From DTU013 sp964490975 (GTDB taxonomy: Bacteria > Bacillota > Clostridia > Acetivibrionales > DTU013), in NCBI GenBank assembly GCA_964490975.1, contig CAZBEQ010000008.1:1-64000 (forward strand): a stretch of DNA of 64,000 nucleotides, in the 5' to 3' direction. Shown here one piece after another: positions 53,014-61,046 of the stretch. Made by a program: the position numbers and the translations under genes. Numbering within the stretch: the first letter of the stretch is position 1; each line of letters starts with the position of its first letter. The notes under the pieces are model-generated. The model saw only the letters and a program-made list of their open reading frames with translations, was not told where the DNA came from and did no database searches.

Positions 53014-53268
53014 ATGGCAGATAGTGAAACGATGATGTTCAAAATGGACAAGGACAAAGAAAACGAGGCGCGGGACATCCTGTTTACAGTCTATAAGGCC
53101 CTGAATGAGAAAGGGTACAATCCCATAAACCAGCTCGTGGGCTACATACTTTCGGGTGATCCCACATATATCACCAACCACCTGAACGCAAGAAGTGTTG
53201 TACGAAGGCTTGAAAGAGACGAATTACTTGAAGAGATAGTTCGTTTCTATCTTGAAAATAAAAAATGA
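53014..53268 (+). CDS. ireB: IreB-family regulatory protein (UPF0297)
   Basis: 84-residue protein of the IreB/YrzL family, a substrate of the PASTA Ser/Thr kinase IreK in enterococci and linked to cephalosporin tolerance. Conserved: DILFTVYKALNEKGYNPINQ and GYILSGDPTYITNHLNARS. ATG at 53014 gives the family start (MADSETMMFKMDK); GGCGGGAGAG lies upstream. Usually followed by ruvX and a DUF1292 gene, as here after one intervening gene. Confidence 0.93.
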   Translation: MADSETMMFKMDKDKENEARDILFTVYKALNEKGYNPINQLVGYILSGDPTYITNHLNARSVVRRLERDELLEEIVRFYLENKK

Positions 53269-53274
53269 TAAAAG

Positions 53275-53302
53275 CCCCGACAAGTTCGGGGTTTATTTTT
53301 TC
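53275..53302 (+). terminator. Terminator of ireB
   Basis: CCCCGA (53275-53280), loop CAAGT, TCGGGG (53286-53291), then TTTATTTTTT. The following gene begins soon after, so it may only attenuate. Confidence 0.75.
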
Positions 53303-53314
53303 GGAGATTAAAAA

Positions 53315-54262
53315 ATGCTATATACTCAGTTGGGAAATACGGGAATAGAGGTTTCAAGGATGTGCTTCGGAGGCTTGGTCATTGGCCCTCTGCAACGAAA
53401 TATGTCTGTTGAACAGGGAGCGTCAGTCATCAGGGCAGCACTGGAAAGAGGCGTCAATTTTATTGACACCGCAGAGCTTTACGGTACCTATGAACATATT
53501 CGGGAGGCCTGCAGAGGCTTTGCCGAGAGGCCGGTGATCGCGACAAAATCCTATGCATATTCGGCTCAGGGCGCTGCGGAAAGTGTTGAAAAAGCAAGAC
53601 GCGGTCTTGACACGGATGTTCTGGACATATTCCTCATGCATGAACAGGAAAGCAGGCTTACGCTCAGGGGACACCGTGAGGCGCTGGAATTTTATTTAAA
53701 TGAGCGTGAAAAGGGAAGAATAAGGGCAGTTGGTGTTTCTACTCATAATATCGAGGTTGTAAGAGCAATATGTGATATGCCGGAGATAGATGTAGTGCAT
53801 CCACTTGTCAATATTTCAGGGATAGGAATAGGTGACGGCACTGTCGGGGAGATGCTTGATGCTGTCGAAAAGGCATATAATCTGGGCAAGGGTGTTTACA
53901 GCATGAAACCTCTGGGAGGTGGAAATCTGCTGCATTCATATGATGAAGCTCTGGACTTCGTACTTGGCCTTCCATTTATCCACTCGATAGCGATAGGTAT
54001 GCAGAATACCGATGAGGTGGAGATGAATGTACTTAGATTTGAAGGCCTTACTGTTCCGGAGAGCCTGAAAAAAGCGGCCGGCTCGGTAAAGAAGAGCCTT
54101 CATATAGATTATTGGTGCGAGGGCTGCGGCAGGTGTGTGGAGAGATGTGGTCAGCAGGCCCTTTCAATTATCGGAGGGAAGGCAGTCGTAGACAGCGAGA
54201 AATGTGTTTTATGCGGATACTGCGGAACAGTATGTCCACAATTTGCCATTAAGATATGCTGA
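53315..54262 (+). CDS. Aldo/keto reductase with C-terminal 2[4Fe-4S] ferredoxin domain
   Basis: 315 residues. The TIM-barrel oxidoreductase keeps the aldo/keto reductase tetrad: D in NFIDTAELYG, Y in the same motif, K in IATKSYAYS and H in FLMHEQ. Residues about 265-315 hold two ferredoxin clusters, CEGCGRCVERC and CVLCGYCGTVCP. Family members are electron-transferring reductases of unknown substrate, common in anaerobes. Start ATG at 53315, RBS CGGAG. Lies within the ireB-ruvX cluster. Confidence 0.9.
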   Translation: MLYTQLGNTGIEVSRMCFGGLVIGPLQRNMSVEQGASVIRAALERGVNFIDTAELYGTYEHIREACRGFAERPVIATKSYAYSAQGAAESVEKARRGLDTDVLDIFLMHEQESRLTLRGHREALEFYLNEREKGRIRAVGVSTHNIEVVRAICDMPEIDVVHPLVNISGIGIGDGTVGEMLDAVEKAYNLGKGVYSMKPLGGGNLLHSYDEALDFVLGLPFIHSIAIGMQNTDEVEMNVLRFEGLTVPESLKKAAGSVKKSLHIDYWCEGCGRCVERCGQQALSIIGGKAVVDSEKCVLCGYCGTVCPQFAIKIC

Positions 54263-54307
54263 GGCATGCAGACATAATACGGGAAATACCTTAAATGGAG
54301 GGCATTT

Positions 54308-54724
54308 ATGCGTATAATGGGAATAGATTTTGGAGAAAGTAGAATCGGTATTGCTTTGAGCGATCCAATGGGCTGGACGGCTCAGGGCCTTGAAACAGTA
54401 CAACGCAGGGGCACGATCGAGCAGACAGCCGAGGACATAAGAAAACTGGCTCAACAGCATAATGCCGATAAAATCGTGGTAGGTTTACCAAAGAACATGA
54501 ACGGAACTATAGGACCCAGCGGGGAAAAAGCAACGGAGTTTGCTGAGCTTCTGGCCGGGATTACCGGGCTTGAGGTGATTAAATGGGATGAAAGGCTCAC
54601 GACAGTAGCGGCTAATAGAATGATGCATGAGGTTGGTATGAAGACCTCAAAAAAGAGGGGATCGGTGGACAGAATCGCTGCTGTACTAATATTACAGGGA
54701 TATCTTGACAGTCAGCTAAAATAA
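54308..54724 (+). CDS. ruvX: Holliday junction resolvase-like RuvX (YqgF)
   Basis: 138-residue RNase H-fold nuclease involved in pre-16S rRNA 5' processing. Catalytic Asp in MGIDFGESRIGIALSD, the VGLPKNMNGTIGPSGE motif, WDERLTT and SVDRIAAVLILQGYL. RBS ATGGAGGG before the ATG. Next gene is DUF1292, the standard neighbour. Confidence 0.94.
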   Translation: MRIMGIDFGESRIGIALSDPMGWTAQGLETVQRRGTIEQTAEDIRKLAQQHNADKIVVGLPKNMNGTIGPSGEKATEFAELLAGITGLEVIKWDERLTTVAANRMMHEVGMKTSKKRGSVDRIAAVLILQGYLDSQLK

Positions 54725-54756
54725 AGGTATGTTATTAATGAAAGGGAGGGATTGCT

Positions 54757-55050
54757 ATGGATGATGAAAGAGATGATATTGTCGTATTGGTTGACGAAAA
54801 CGGAGAAGAAGTTGAATTTGAACATATCGATACGATCGAGATGAATGATAATGAGTATGTAGTACTGGCTCCGCTTGATGAGGATCAGGAAGATTCTCAG
54901 GACGAAGAAGAGGTCATTATTCTGAAGGTTGAGCACAATGAGAAAGGTGAAGACTCATTTGTGACAATAGAAGATGATGATGAGCTTGACGAGGTTTTCA
55001 ATGAATTTCAGTCCAGAATGGAAGAAGAATTCGGTTCCGATGACGAATAA
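54757..55050 (+). CDS. DUF1292 acidic protein (YrzB type)
   Basis: 97 residues, strongly acidic, DUF1292. DIVVLVDENGEEVEFEHIDT, NEYVVLAPLDEDQ and a Glu/Asp-rich tail. Role unknown; conserved with ireB and ruvX in Firmicutes. RBS AAGGGAGGG. A strong terminator follows. Confidence 0.92.
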   Translation: MDDERDDIVVLVDENGEEVEFEHIDTIEMNDNEYVVLAPLDEDQEDSQDEEEVIILKVEHNEKGEDSFVTIEDDDELDEVFNEFQSRMEEEFGSDDE

Positions 55051-55072
55051 ATGACTATTATCTTAACAATAG

Positions 55073-55107
55073 CCGACGTTTATGATAAATATAAGCGTCG
55101 GTTTTTT
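55073..55107 (+). terminator. Terminator of the ireB-ruvX-DUF1292 group
   Basis: CCGACGTTTAT (55073-55083), seven-base loop, ATAAGCGTCGG (55091-55101), six Ts; one G-T pair. Confidence 0.9.
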
Positions 55108-55108
55108 G

Positions 55109-55837
55109 CTATTTTTCTTTTTTCAATAACATACGCTGCTGTTCGAATATATATTTGATGAGATTATCCTGGTTCTTTAGTGAGATTTCTATAAAACGCA
55201 TACCAAGTTCGAAGCTTTTGCCTTTCCTAATTTCGACCTGTTGATTTCGCAAAATGATGCATTTTGCCGTTAACTTGATGTTATTTGTCAGATCCACTTC
55301 TACCCATACCTCTGTATTTCTTGGGAAATTTGTTTCACTGATAGCGCATAAGCCTGATCCGCTAAGGTTTCTGGTAAAAGCCTTTACCGCAGGAGCTTTA
55401 GCTTCAACAGCTGCTTCAGCATTTACTTCTGCGGCAGCTTCTGTGTCCGGAGCTTTTTCATCCGAGTGTGTTGATGCTGGCCATATCAATACGTCTGTTA
55501 TAACATCAAGCCTGAAATGCTCTCTTCTCTGTATCTTCTCAATAGTCTCATTCGGCTCGACAACTAATATGGAGATATTTCCCCTGTATTCCTTTGCACT
55601 GACCAAGGCTTTGAAACCAAGCAATCCATGTAGATGATGCACAAAGGTAAGCCTGATCGTTATCCCGACAGGAACATAGACAACTCTTGACTCAAAAATA
55701 GGCGCATAAATGACAATGCTGCCATCTGGCTGGTGTTCAAGCAATTGGCTGATAAATGTATTGCCAAGCTTTTCGCCACTCTTGTTCAGCATTTCAAATT
55801 CCAGCCTTGTACCGATTTTTATCTCTTGTGGCTTCAT
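55109..55837 (-). CDS. PilZ-domain c-di-GMP receptor (YcgR-like)
   Basis: 242 residues: N-terminal YcgR-type domain (1-98) and PilZ domain with both c-di-GMP motifs, R105xxxR109 in QRREHFRLD and N157xSxxG in NLSGSGLC. Between them (about 120-152) is a 33-residue Ala/Glu-rich insert (TEAAAEVNAEAAVEAKAPA). YcgR proteins brake flagella when c-di-GMP is high, which fits the HD-GYP regulator and CheX elsewhere in the window. ATG at 55837, RBS GGGAGAATAG. Confidence 0.9.
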   Translation of the reverse strand: MKPQEIKIGTRLEFEMLNKSGEKLGNTFISQLLEHQPDGSIVIYAPIFESRVVYVPVGITIRLTFVHHLHGLLGFKALVSAKEYRGNISILVVEPNETIEKIQRREHFRLDVITDVLIWPASTHSDEKAPDTEAAAEVNAEAAVEAKAPAVKAFTRNLSGSGLCAISETNFPRNTEVWVEVDLTNNIKLTAKCIILRNQQVEIRKGKSFELGMRFIEISLKNQDNLIKYIFEQQRMLLKKEK

Positions 55838-55863
55838 TACCTATTCTCCCGGGTACAATGTAA

Positions 55864-55903
55864 GGGGACAGTTCATTCAAAGTTCCCTGCCGAGAACTGC
55901 CCC
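55864..55903. repeat. REP-like GGGGACA hairpin element, copy 3
   Basis: GGGGACAGTTC (55864-55874) against GAACTGCCCC (55894-55903), imperfect by one bulged base. Same GGGGACA head as the elements flanking gpmI. Confidence 0.6.
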
Positions 55904-56072
55904 TATTTATATTATACTTGTGTCGGGCTAGTTGTCCAAGTGCTTATTTACATATTATGTCGGCATCTATGGCAAATTCATTTCGCATTTTTTTATTATA
56001 CGAGAGGATTTAGGTTACATTGGTAGAATTATATTAGTGGTATTAACCAAGTTATACCCGGGAGGTAAATCC

Positions 56073-57179
56073 ATGCAAAAAAGACTAGCTTTAATCCTTG
56101 CTCTGATCATGCTTGCCTTGACCTTCAATGCATGCGGATCCAAGGACGAGGCAGATACTCAGCCTGTCGTTTCTGAAACTGCTGTACCTGATGTGCAAAA
56201 TGACACACAGCCCTTACCTGATCAGCAGGAAGCTGCAGAACTGCCGACGTCGGAAGAAACTGTTGAAGCAACTGAACCAGCGGCGCACCTGAAGGATGAC
56301 TTCACACTTCCTTTTGAGGGAATGCGTCCTTTTGCGGTAATGATAGACAATGAAGGTACGAGGGTACTGCCGCAGGGCGGGTTGGATAAAGCACAGATCG
56401 TTTATGAGGTTATCGTAGAAGGTGGTCTGACAAGGCTGATGCCTGTATTCTGGGGGACTGAACCCGAAATGATAGGCCCGGTCAGAAGCGCAAGACATTA
56501 TTTCCTTGATTTTAGTATGGAATATGACGCAATATATGTGCATTACGGCGGAAGTCCACAGGCAGGCAAAGATATCATAAAACTCAAGCAGGATGAAATA
56601 GATGGACTGTGCCTTGGACCTGATGTTTTCTGGGATCTTACAAAGGACAGAGGAAACTGGCAGGATTCATACACTTCCATGGAAAAATTGAAAAAGTATG
56701 CTGAGAAAAAGGAGTTTGATGATCCTGCCAAAGCAAAATTCCCATTTACATACAATGAAGCAGGCAAAGATATCGTTCCTGAAGGGGATAATGCTTTGAC
56801 AGTTACACTAAAATATCCTTCAATGACGTCAAAGTATGAATTTGATAGTGTGACGGGCACTTACAAGCGTTTCAGGTATGGCAAGGAGCATATGGAAAGA
56901 GTATCAGGAAAACAGCTTGAGACAAAAAACATCATAGTACAGTTCGTTCCAAACTTTGATATAGAGGGCGATTATGCAGGCCGTCAGGATATGAAAACCA
57001 GCGGCAGCGGTAAAGGTTACATCATAACCTGTGGTAAAGCCGTCGGAATAAAATGGTCAAAGGAATCCAGAAGCGCACAGACAAAGTATACATATGAAAA
57101 CGGAGAGTCTCTTGCGCTCAATCGTGGACAGACCTGGATACAGATAGTGCCGGTTGGCGCAAAAGTGACGATAGAATGA
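56073..57179 (+). CDS. DUF3048 lipoprotein (YerB type)
   Basis: 368 residues. Lipoprotein signal with FNACGSK lipobox (C near 20), an acidic Thr/Glu/Pro linker (about 25-75), then the DUF3048 domains: FAVMIDNEGTRVLPQGGLDKA in part, GPVRSARHYFLDFSMEYDAIYVHYGGSP in part, and the C-terminal GYIITCGKAVGIKWSK / RGQTWIQIVP. Surface-attached; function unknown. ATG at 56073 after GGGAGG; an apparent longer frame from 55932 lacks an RBS and hides the signal peptide. Confidence 0.9.
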   Translation: MQKRLALILALIMLALTFNACGSKDEADTQPVVSETAVPDVQNDTQPLPDQQEAAELPTSEETVEATEPAAHLKDDFTLPFEGMRPFAVMIDNEGTRVLPQGGLDKAQIVYEVIVEGGLTRLMPVFWGTEPEMIGPVRSARHYFLDFSMEYDAIYVHYGGSPQAGKDIIKLKQDEIDGLCLGPDVFWDLTKDRGNWQDSYTSMEKLKKYAEKKEFDDPAKAKFPFTYNEAGKDIVPEGDNALTVTLKYPSMTSKYEFDSVTGTYKRFRYGKEHMERVSGKQLETKNIIVQFVPNFDIEGDYAGRQDMKTSGSGKGYIITCGKAVGIKWSKESRSAQTKYTYENGESLALNRGQTWIQIVPVGAKVTIE

Positions 57180-57183
57180 TGTG

Positions 57184-57231
57184 GAAGGGCTTAGAGACGT
57201 TCATATTACAACGGAGCTAAGCCCTTCTTTT
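57184..57231 (+). terminator. Terminator of the DUF3048 gene
   Basis: Perfect 11-bp arms GAAGGGCTTAG (57184-57194) and CTAAGCCCTTC (57217-57227), followed by TTTT. Confidence 0.85.
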
Positions 57232-57238
57232 ATGCAAA

Positions 57239-58432
57239 TCAAAGCATTCCCTTCAGAACCTTAGACAATATATCTATCATGTTATCAATGTCGTATTTGG
57301 TAACGGTAAGCGGAGGCATCAGACGGATCATTGATGGCTGTGGTGAGTTTAGTAGCAATCCCTCCGTCAGGCATCCTGCAACAATGCTTTTACCGACCGG
57401 CTCCGACAGGTCGAAGGCTGTCAGCAGGCCTTTTCCGCGGATATTGCTGATCGGGTATTTCAATGTCAGATCCTCCAGCCGCTCCTTCGTATAATCGCCC
57501 ATTATCGCAGCTCTTTCAGGCAGTTTTTTATCTATTACTTCCTTTATGACGGCAAGGCCGACAGCCATTGCCAAAGGCTGGCCGGTGTATGTACCTCCCT
57601 GGTCGCCTGCATCGAATATATTGTACTTCTCTTTTGTAAGCATTGCCGACAGCGGAAAACCTCCGCCTATACCCTTGGCAAGCGTCATTATGTCAGGCTC
57701 GATCCCATAATGCTCGTATGCAAACATCCTGCCGGTTCTGCCTATCCCTGTCTGTATTTCATCAAAGATCAGCAGTATGCCATTTTCATCGCACAGTTTG
57801 CGCAAATCCCTAATATATACATCATCGGCAATATTCACACCGCCCTCGCCCTGAACGGGCTCCAGCATTATTGCACAGGTATCCTTGCTGATAGCGTCCG
57901 CCATTGCGTTGATATCATTGTATAGAACATGCTTGAAGCCAGGCATTTTTGGCTTGAATAGATCTTCCCAAAGCTTTTTGCCCGTTGCGGACATCGTCGC
58001 AAGTGTACGGCCATGAAAGCTGCTTATTGTTGTTATGATCTCGAAAGCTCCATTAAGTGATTTTGCGCCGTATTTCCTTGCAAGCTTGATTGCGCTTTCG
58101 TTTGCTTCTGCGCCGGTGCTTGTGAAAAATACTCTGTCAAAGCAGGATATATCCGTCATAAGCTTTGCAAACTCTATCATTGGCCTGTTGTAAAAGGACG
58201 GACTTGCATTCACCAGTAATGACGATTGTTCCTTCAAAGCTTCGGATATGACTTTGGGACAGTGGCCAAGACAGTTTACAGCCCAACCTCCTATAAAATC
58301 AAGATACTCTTTGCCATAGGTATCCCAAAGGTACATTCCTTTACCTTTTTCCATTACCACGTCAGGTCTGGCGGCCGTAAAAAGTATGTTAGAGTTGGCT
58401 TGCTCCAGTAGTTGGTTTGTATGATTTAACAT
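57239..58432 (-). CDS. argD: Acetylornithine / ornithine-type aminotransferase
   Basis: 397-residue class-III PLP aminotransferase. STGAEANESAIKLARK, SSFHGRTLATMSATG, EPVQGEGGV, IFDEIQTGIGRTGRMFAYE in part and PLP-Lys in LAKGIGGGFPLSA. Length and motifs fit ArgD (acetylornithine aminotransferase of arginine synthesis); related aminotransferases (ornithine, succinylornithine) cannot be excluded. ArgR-like boxes upstream (58462-58639) favour an arginine role. Stands alone, away from other arg genes. Confidence 0.85.
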   Translation of the reverse strand: MLNHTNQLLEQANSNILFTAARPDVVMEKGKGMYLWDTYGKEYLDFIGGWAVNCLGHCPKVISEALKEQSSLLVNASPSFYNRPMIEFAKLMTDISCFDRVFFTSTGAEANESAIKLARKYGAKSLNGAFEIITTISSFHGRTLATMSATGKKLWEDLFKPKMPGFKHVLYNDINAMADAISKDTCAIMLEPVQGEGGVNIADDVYIRDLRKLCDENGILLIFDEIQTGIGRTGRMFAYEHYGIEPDIMTLAKGIGGGFPLSAMLTKEKYNIFDAGDQGGTYTGQPLAMAVGLAVIKEVIDKKLPERAAIMGDYTKERLEDLTLKYPISNIRGKGLLTAFDLSEPVGKSIVAGCLTEGLLLNSPQPSMIRLMPPLTVTKYDIDNMIDILSKVLKGML

Positions 58433-58461
58433 TATGCATTCCTCCCCCAGAATATTTTTAT

Positions 58462-58639
58462 AAAAGTATATTTATGCGTAATTGAGTATAGCCTGGATCA
58501 TTCATATGCAATCAGGTAAATTTTTTCTCAGGTATGTTATGCTATCTGATGGATTGTCATCCGACAGCAGCAGCTTCTGGCAGCAAAAGCCTGTGACATT
58601 TCATCTAGTATAATTATACAATCAAAAGTATAATTATGC
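58462..58639 (-). promoter_or_regulatory. ArgR-like operator boxes and promoter of argD
   Basis: Box 1: GTATAATTATAC at 58608-58619; box 2: GTATAATTATGC at 58628-58639; centres 20 bp apart, the spacing of ArgR/AhrC box pairs. A third, GTATATTTATGC (58466-58477), lies about 30 bases before the argD start; boxes 2 and 3 share AAAAGTATAWTTATGC. A weak minus-strand promoter (TTGCAT 58511-58506, N15, TATACT 58490-58485) lies between them. The rest of gap 58433-58759 shows nothing. Confidence 0.5.
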
Positions 58640-58759
58640 AACAGTATATAAAAATATATGGTACGATTTAAGAGCGAAGGACAATTGGGCCGGGAGGCTT
58701 GATATCAGAAGGAGGGTGCGAGGCTCAGATGCCGGAAGGAAACTGAGTTCCCGGAGCTT

Positions 58760-59650
58760 TTACAGCTTGCATATGGGATAATACAGATCACATTCGCAGT
58801 AATGCTTGTTACATTTTGCGTAGTTTATAAGTTCGAAGTGAAATGCTTCATCGAGTTCGAAGTGGATAGTGGGCATCCATATCTCTGAAACGTAATTCCA
58901 TAAGCAGGACAAGGTCTTCGAAGAGATATCTTCCGGCCTGTGAGGCCCCATGTATGTGAACACTCCATATTTATGGGGCTTTATATGTCTGGGCTTCATG
59001 CCTTCAGGCAATATACTGCTTTGGTCTATTTTAACGGACGGCTGATAAAGCGTAAATCCGTTAAAAGCTTCAGGTAGCTGCGTAAAACCTATATAAATAT
59101 CTTTTTCAACGGGATTGATAATGCTTGGTCTGCGATTATAGAAAAAATCTACTGCAAGCTTGTTTGCTGTCTGATTCTGTGCATTATCCCTTACATCGAT
59201 AGTGAATTCAGGTCCGGCTATCATAAATGACGGTAGAATGACAGTGGATCTGTAAAAAACCAGGCCCTCGCCGGCACAGTTCATAAAGTCAGCATTAAAG
59301 CGGTCAAGAATGCTGAGCGGACAGGGGGCTTTGCGCCATTTTGCGGGCGTGATGCCGTATTCATCCTTGAAGATCCTGTTATATGTCCGTTCACAACCAA
59401 ATGAATACTTGCAGGATATGAATTCTATGCTGTTTTTCTGATTAAGCAGGTCTGCCAGCGACAGTGCGATCCTTCTTCTGCGCACATACTCCATCAGACC
59501 GGTCGAGGTTGCGCCCTTCCACATTCTCAGCAGATGGAATTTTGATATGTTGACGTTATCTGAAATACAATCCAGGTCCAGAGGAGCCAGGATATTATCT
59601 TCGATATATTCAGTTGTATCCTTGATTATCTTAAGCAGGTAATTGTCCAA
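58760..59650 (-). CDS. AraC-family regulator with GyrI-like effector domain
   Basis: 296 residues. AraC/XylS helix-turn-helix pair at the N-terminus (about 10-108: DLDCISDNVNISKFHLLRMW; EFISCKYSFGCERTYNRIFKDEYG in part) and a C-terminal effector-binding (SOUL/GyrI-like) domain (about 125-290), the Rob/SoxS-like arrangement. The C-terminal end has an unusual Cys-rich tail (CNKHYCECDLYYPICKL). TTG start at 59650 behind GGTGGT. Divergent from the nucleotidyltransferase at 59851. Confidence 0.85.
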   Translation of the reverse strand: MDNYLLKIIKDTTEYIEDNILAPLDLDCISDNVNISKFHLLRMWKGATSTGLMEYVRRRRIALSLADLLNQKNSIEFISCKYSFGCERTYNRIFKDEYGITPAKWRKAPCPLSILDRFNADFMNCAGEGLVFYRSTVILPSFMIAGPEFTIDVRDNAQNQTANKLAVDFFYNRRPSIINPVEKDIYIGFTQLPEAFNGFTLYQPSVKIDQSSILPEGMKPRHIKPHKYGVFTYMGPHRPEDISSKTLSCLWNYVSEIWMPTIHFELDEAFHFELINYAKCNKHYCECDLYYPICKL

Positions 59651-59850
59651 GCTACCACCGCACCCATTCCTTATATTGTGCTGTCAGTCTTCGAACGCAG
59701 TTTGTTTATATAGCATATATCCATTATTTTATTTGTTCAATACATGTTCATCAACATAGCAATTTTTGTCCTGTTTATAAAAATATTGAGTAGTATAATC
59801 ATACCACCGGACGAAAAAACGAACAAGTGTTTTGTAAGATGGGAGGAGTT

Positions 59851-60846
59851 ATGACTATGGATGATAAATCGCGCAGCGGGTTCAATGCAGAAATAATGGA
59901 GGCGCCTGGTGATCAGGGGCTGATACATCAGGATGAGGATACATCCCAGACTGAGTTCAGGGAAAGGTATATGGCAGCAGTAGAAAGCTTTATCGGCAAG
60001 ATAAAGGATGATCCGAACATCATCGCGGTAATAGTGAGCGGAAGCCTTGCCTACGATGTCATTTGGGAAAAAAGCGACATAGACATGACGCTGATTGTAC
60101 GTGATCAGATATTGAAAACCGAAAGCTACTCCATCGTGGAAGACGGTATCACGGTCAATGTATACATTTCGCCAAGGAGCGGTTTTAAGAGGTATTTAGA
60201 GAGTGATATTGGAGGCTCCTGGCTGCATTCATATATGTCAAAGGGCAAGATGGTGTATTCGACCGATGACAGCCTGTATGAGTACTTTGAGGATATGAAA
60301 AACATAGGAGCGGACGATATGGCGTTATCCATGCTCTATATAGCATGTGAACTGATCGGATGCCGTGATAAAAGTAAAAAATGGCTTTCTGTAAGGAAGG
60401 ATCCCCTTTATGCGCAGTATTTCCTGCTGCTTTGTGCGGAGAGCATGGCTCGTATGGAGCTGTGCAGCCGACAGGAGACTATTGGCAGGGATGCTATCCA
60501 GAAGGCCATGAAGGTGAATTCGGAAGCAATTGGTCCGCTATATGTAGATGCTATGTCACATCATATGACTAAAGAAGAAATAGAAGATCGTATCGAACTC
60601 GTTGACAGGTATCTGATGGAAAAGATGGACATTTTCAAAACTCCGGTGCTTGAATTCATGGCCGATCAGCAGATAAAGACATTGACGCTGATCTCCAAGC
60701 ATTTTCGACGTGAAAGTCACTTCATTATAGAAGCATTTGATTATCTTGCTGAGAAGGGCGTGATAGAGAAGGTTTCACAGACTATCCGAATTACTCCTAA
60801 AGGCAGAAGGGCTGTGGAGGAGATAGGGTACTTATTTATTCCGTAG
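59851..60846 (+). CDS. Nucleotidyltransferase-fold protein with C-terminal winged helix
   Basis: 331 residues. Pol-beta-type nucleotidyltransferase motif GSLAYDVIWEKSDIDMTLIV (about 63-82) with the hG[GS]...DxD pattern, a helical middle domain, and a C-terminal winged-helix-like segment (about 265-331, HFIIEAFDYLAEKGVIEKVS, IRITPKGRRAVEEIG). This arrangement suggests a regulatory or modifying enzyme; substrate unknown. ATG at 59851 after GGGAGG. The last coding bases run close to a tandem repeat array. Confidence 0.78.
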   Translation: MTMDDKSRSGFNAEIMEAPGDQGLIHQDEDTSQTEFRERYMAAVESFIGKIKDDPNIIAVIVSGSLAYDVIWEKSDIDMTLIVRDQILKTESYSIVEDGITVNVYISPRSGFKRYLESDIGGSWLHSYMSKGKMVYSTDDSLYEYFEDMKNIGADDMALSMLYIACELIGCRDKSKKWLSVRKDPLYAQYFLLLCAESMARMELCSRQETIGRDAIQKAMKVNSEAIGPLYVDAMSHHMTKEEIEDRIELVDRYLMEKMDIFKTPVLEFMADQQIKTLTLISKHFRRESHFIIEAFDYLAEKGVIEKVSQTIRITPKGRRAVEEIGYLFIP

Positions 60847-60867
60847 CCGCAATAGCTTATGTTCAGG

Positions 60868-61007
60868 GTTGGCACTTTTCCGCGACGGCTGGCACTATTT
60901 TGCGTGGGCTGGCACTTTTCCGCGGAGGGCGGCACTTTTCCGCGTGGGTTGGCACTTTTCCGCGTGGGTTGGCACTTTTCCGCGGAGGGCGGCAGTGTAC
61001 ACGAGAG
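60868..61007. repeat. 20-bp tandem repeat array, six copies plus one degenerate
   Basis: Units start at 60868, 60888, 60908, 60928, 60948 and 60968; the seventh, at 60988, is degenerate. Core GGCACTTTTCCGCG, flanks alternate between GTGGGTT and GAGGGC. The copy at 60888 has two base changes. It fills the gap before the UvrA-like gene. The unit is not a multiple of three and shows no spacers. Spurious frames read through it on the minus strand. Confidence 0.9.
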
Positions 61008-61046
61008 GTTCATATTGAAATTTATTAAAGAAGGAGTTAATGTATT

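Noticed and set aside
58433..58759. T-box riboswitch before argD
   Set aside because: No T-box sequence, specifier stem or terminator/antiterminator pair could be recognised; operator-like boxes explain the dyads better.
60868..61007. CRISPR array
   Set aside because: The units abut without variable spacers and no cas genes are present.
60741..61013. Minus-strand frame with regular Pro/Ser/Arg repeats
   Set aside because: It arises from reading the 20-bp tandem array; no RBS or conserved features.
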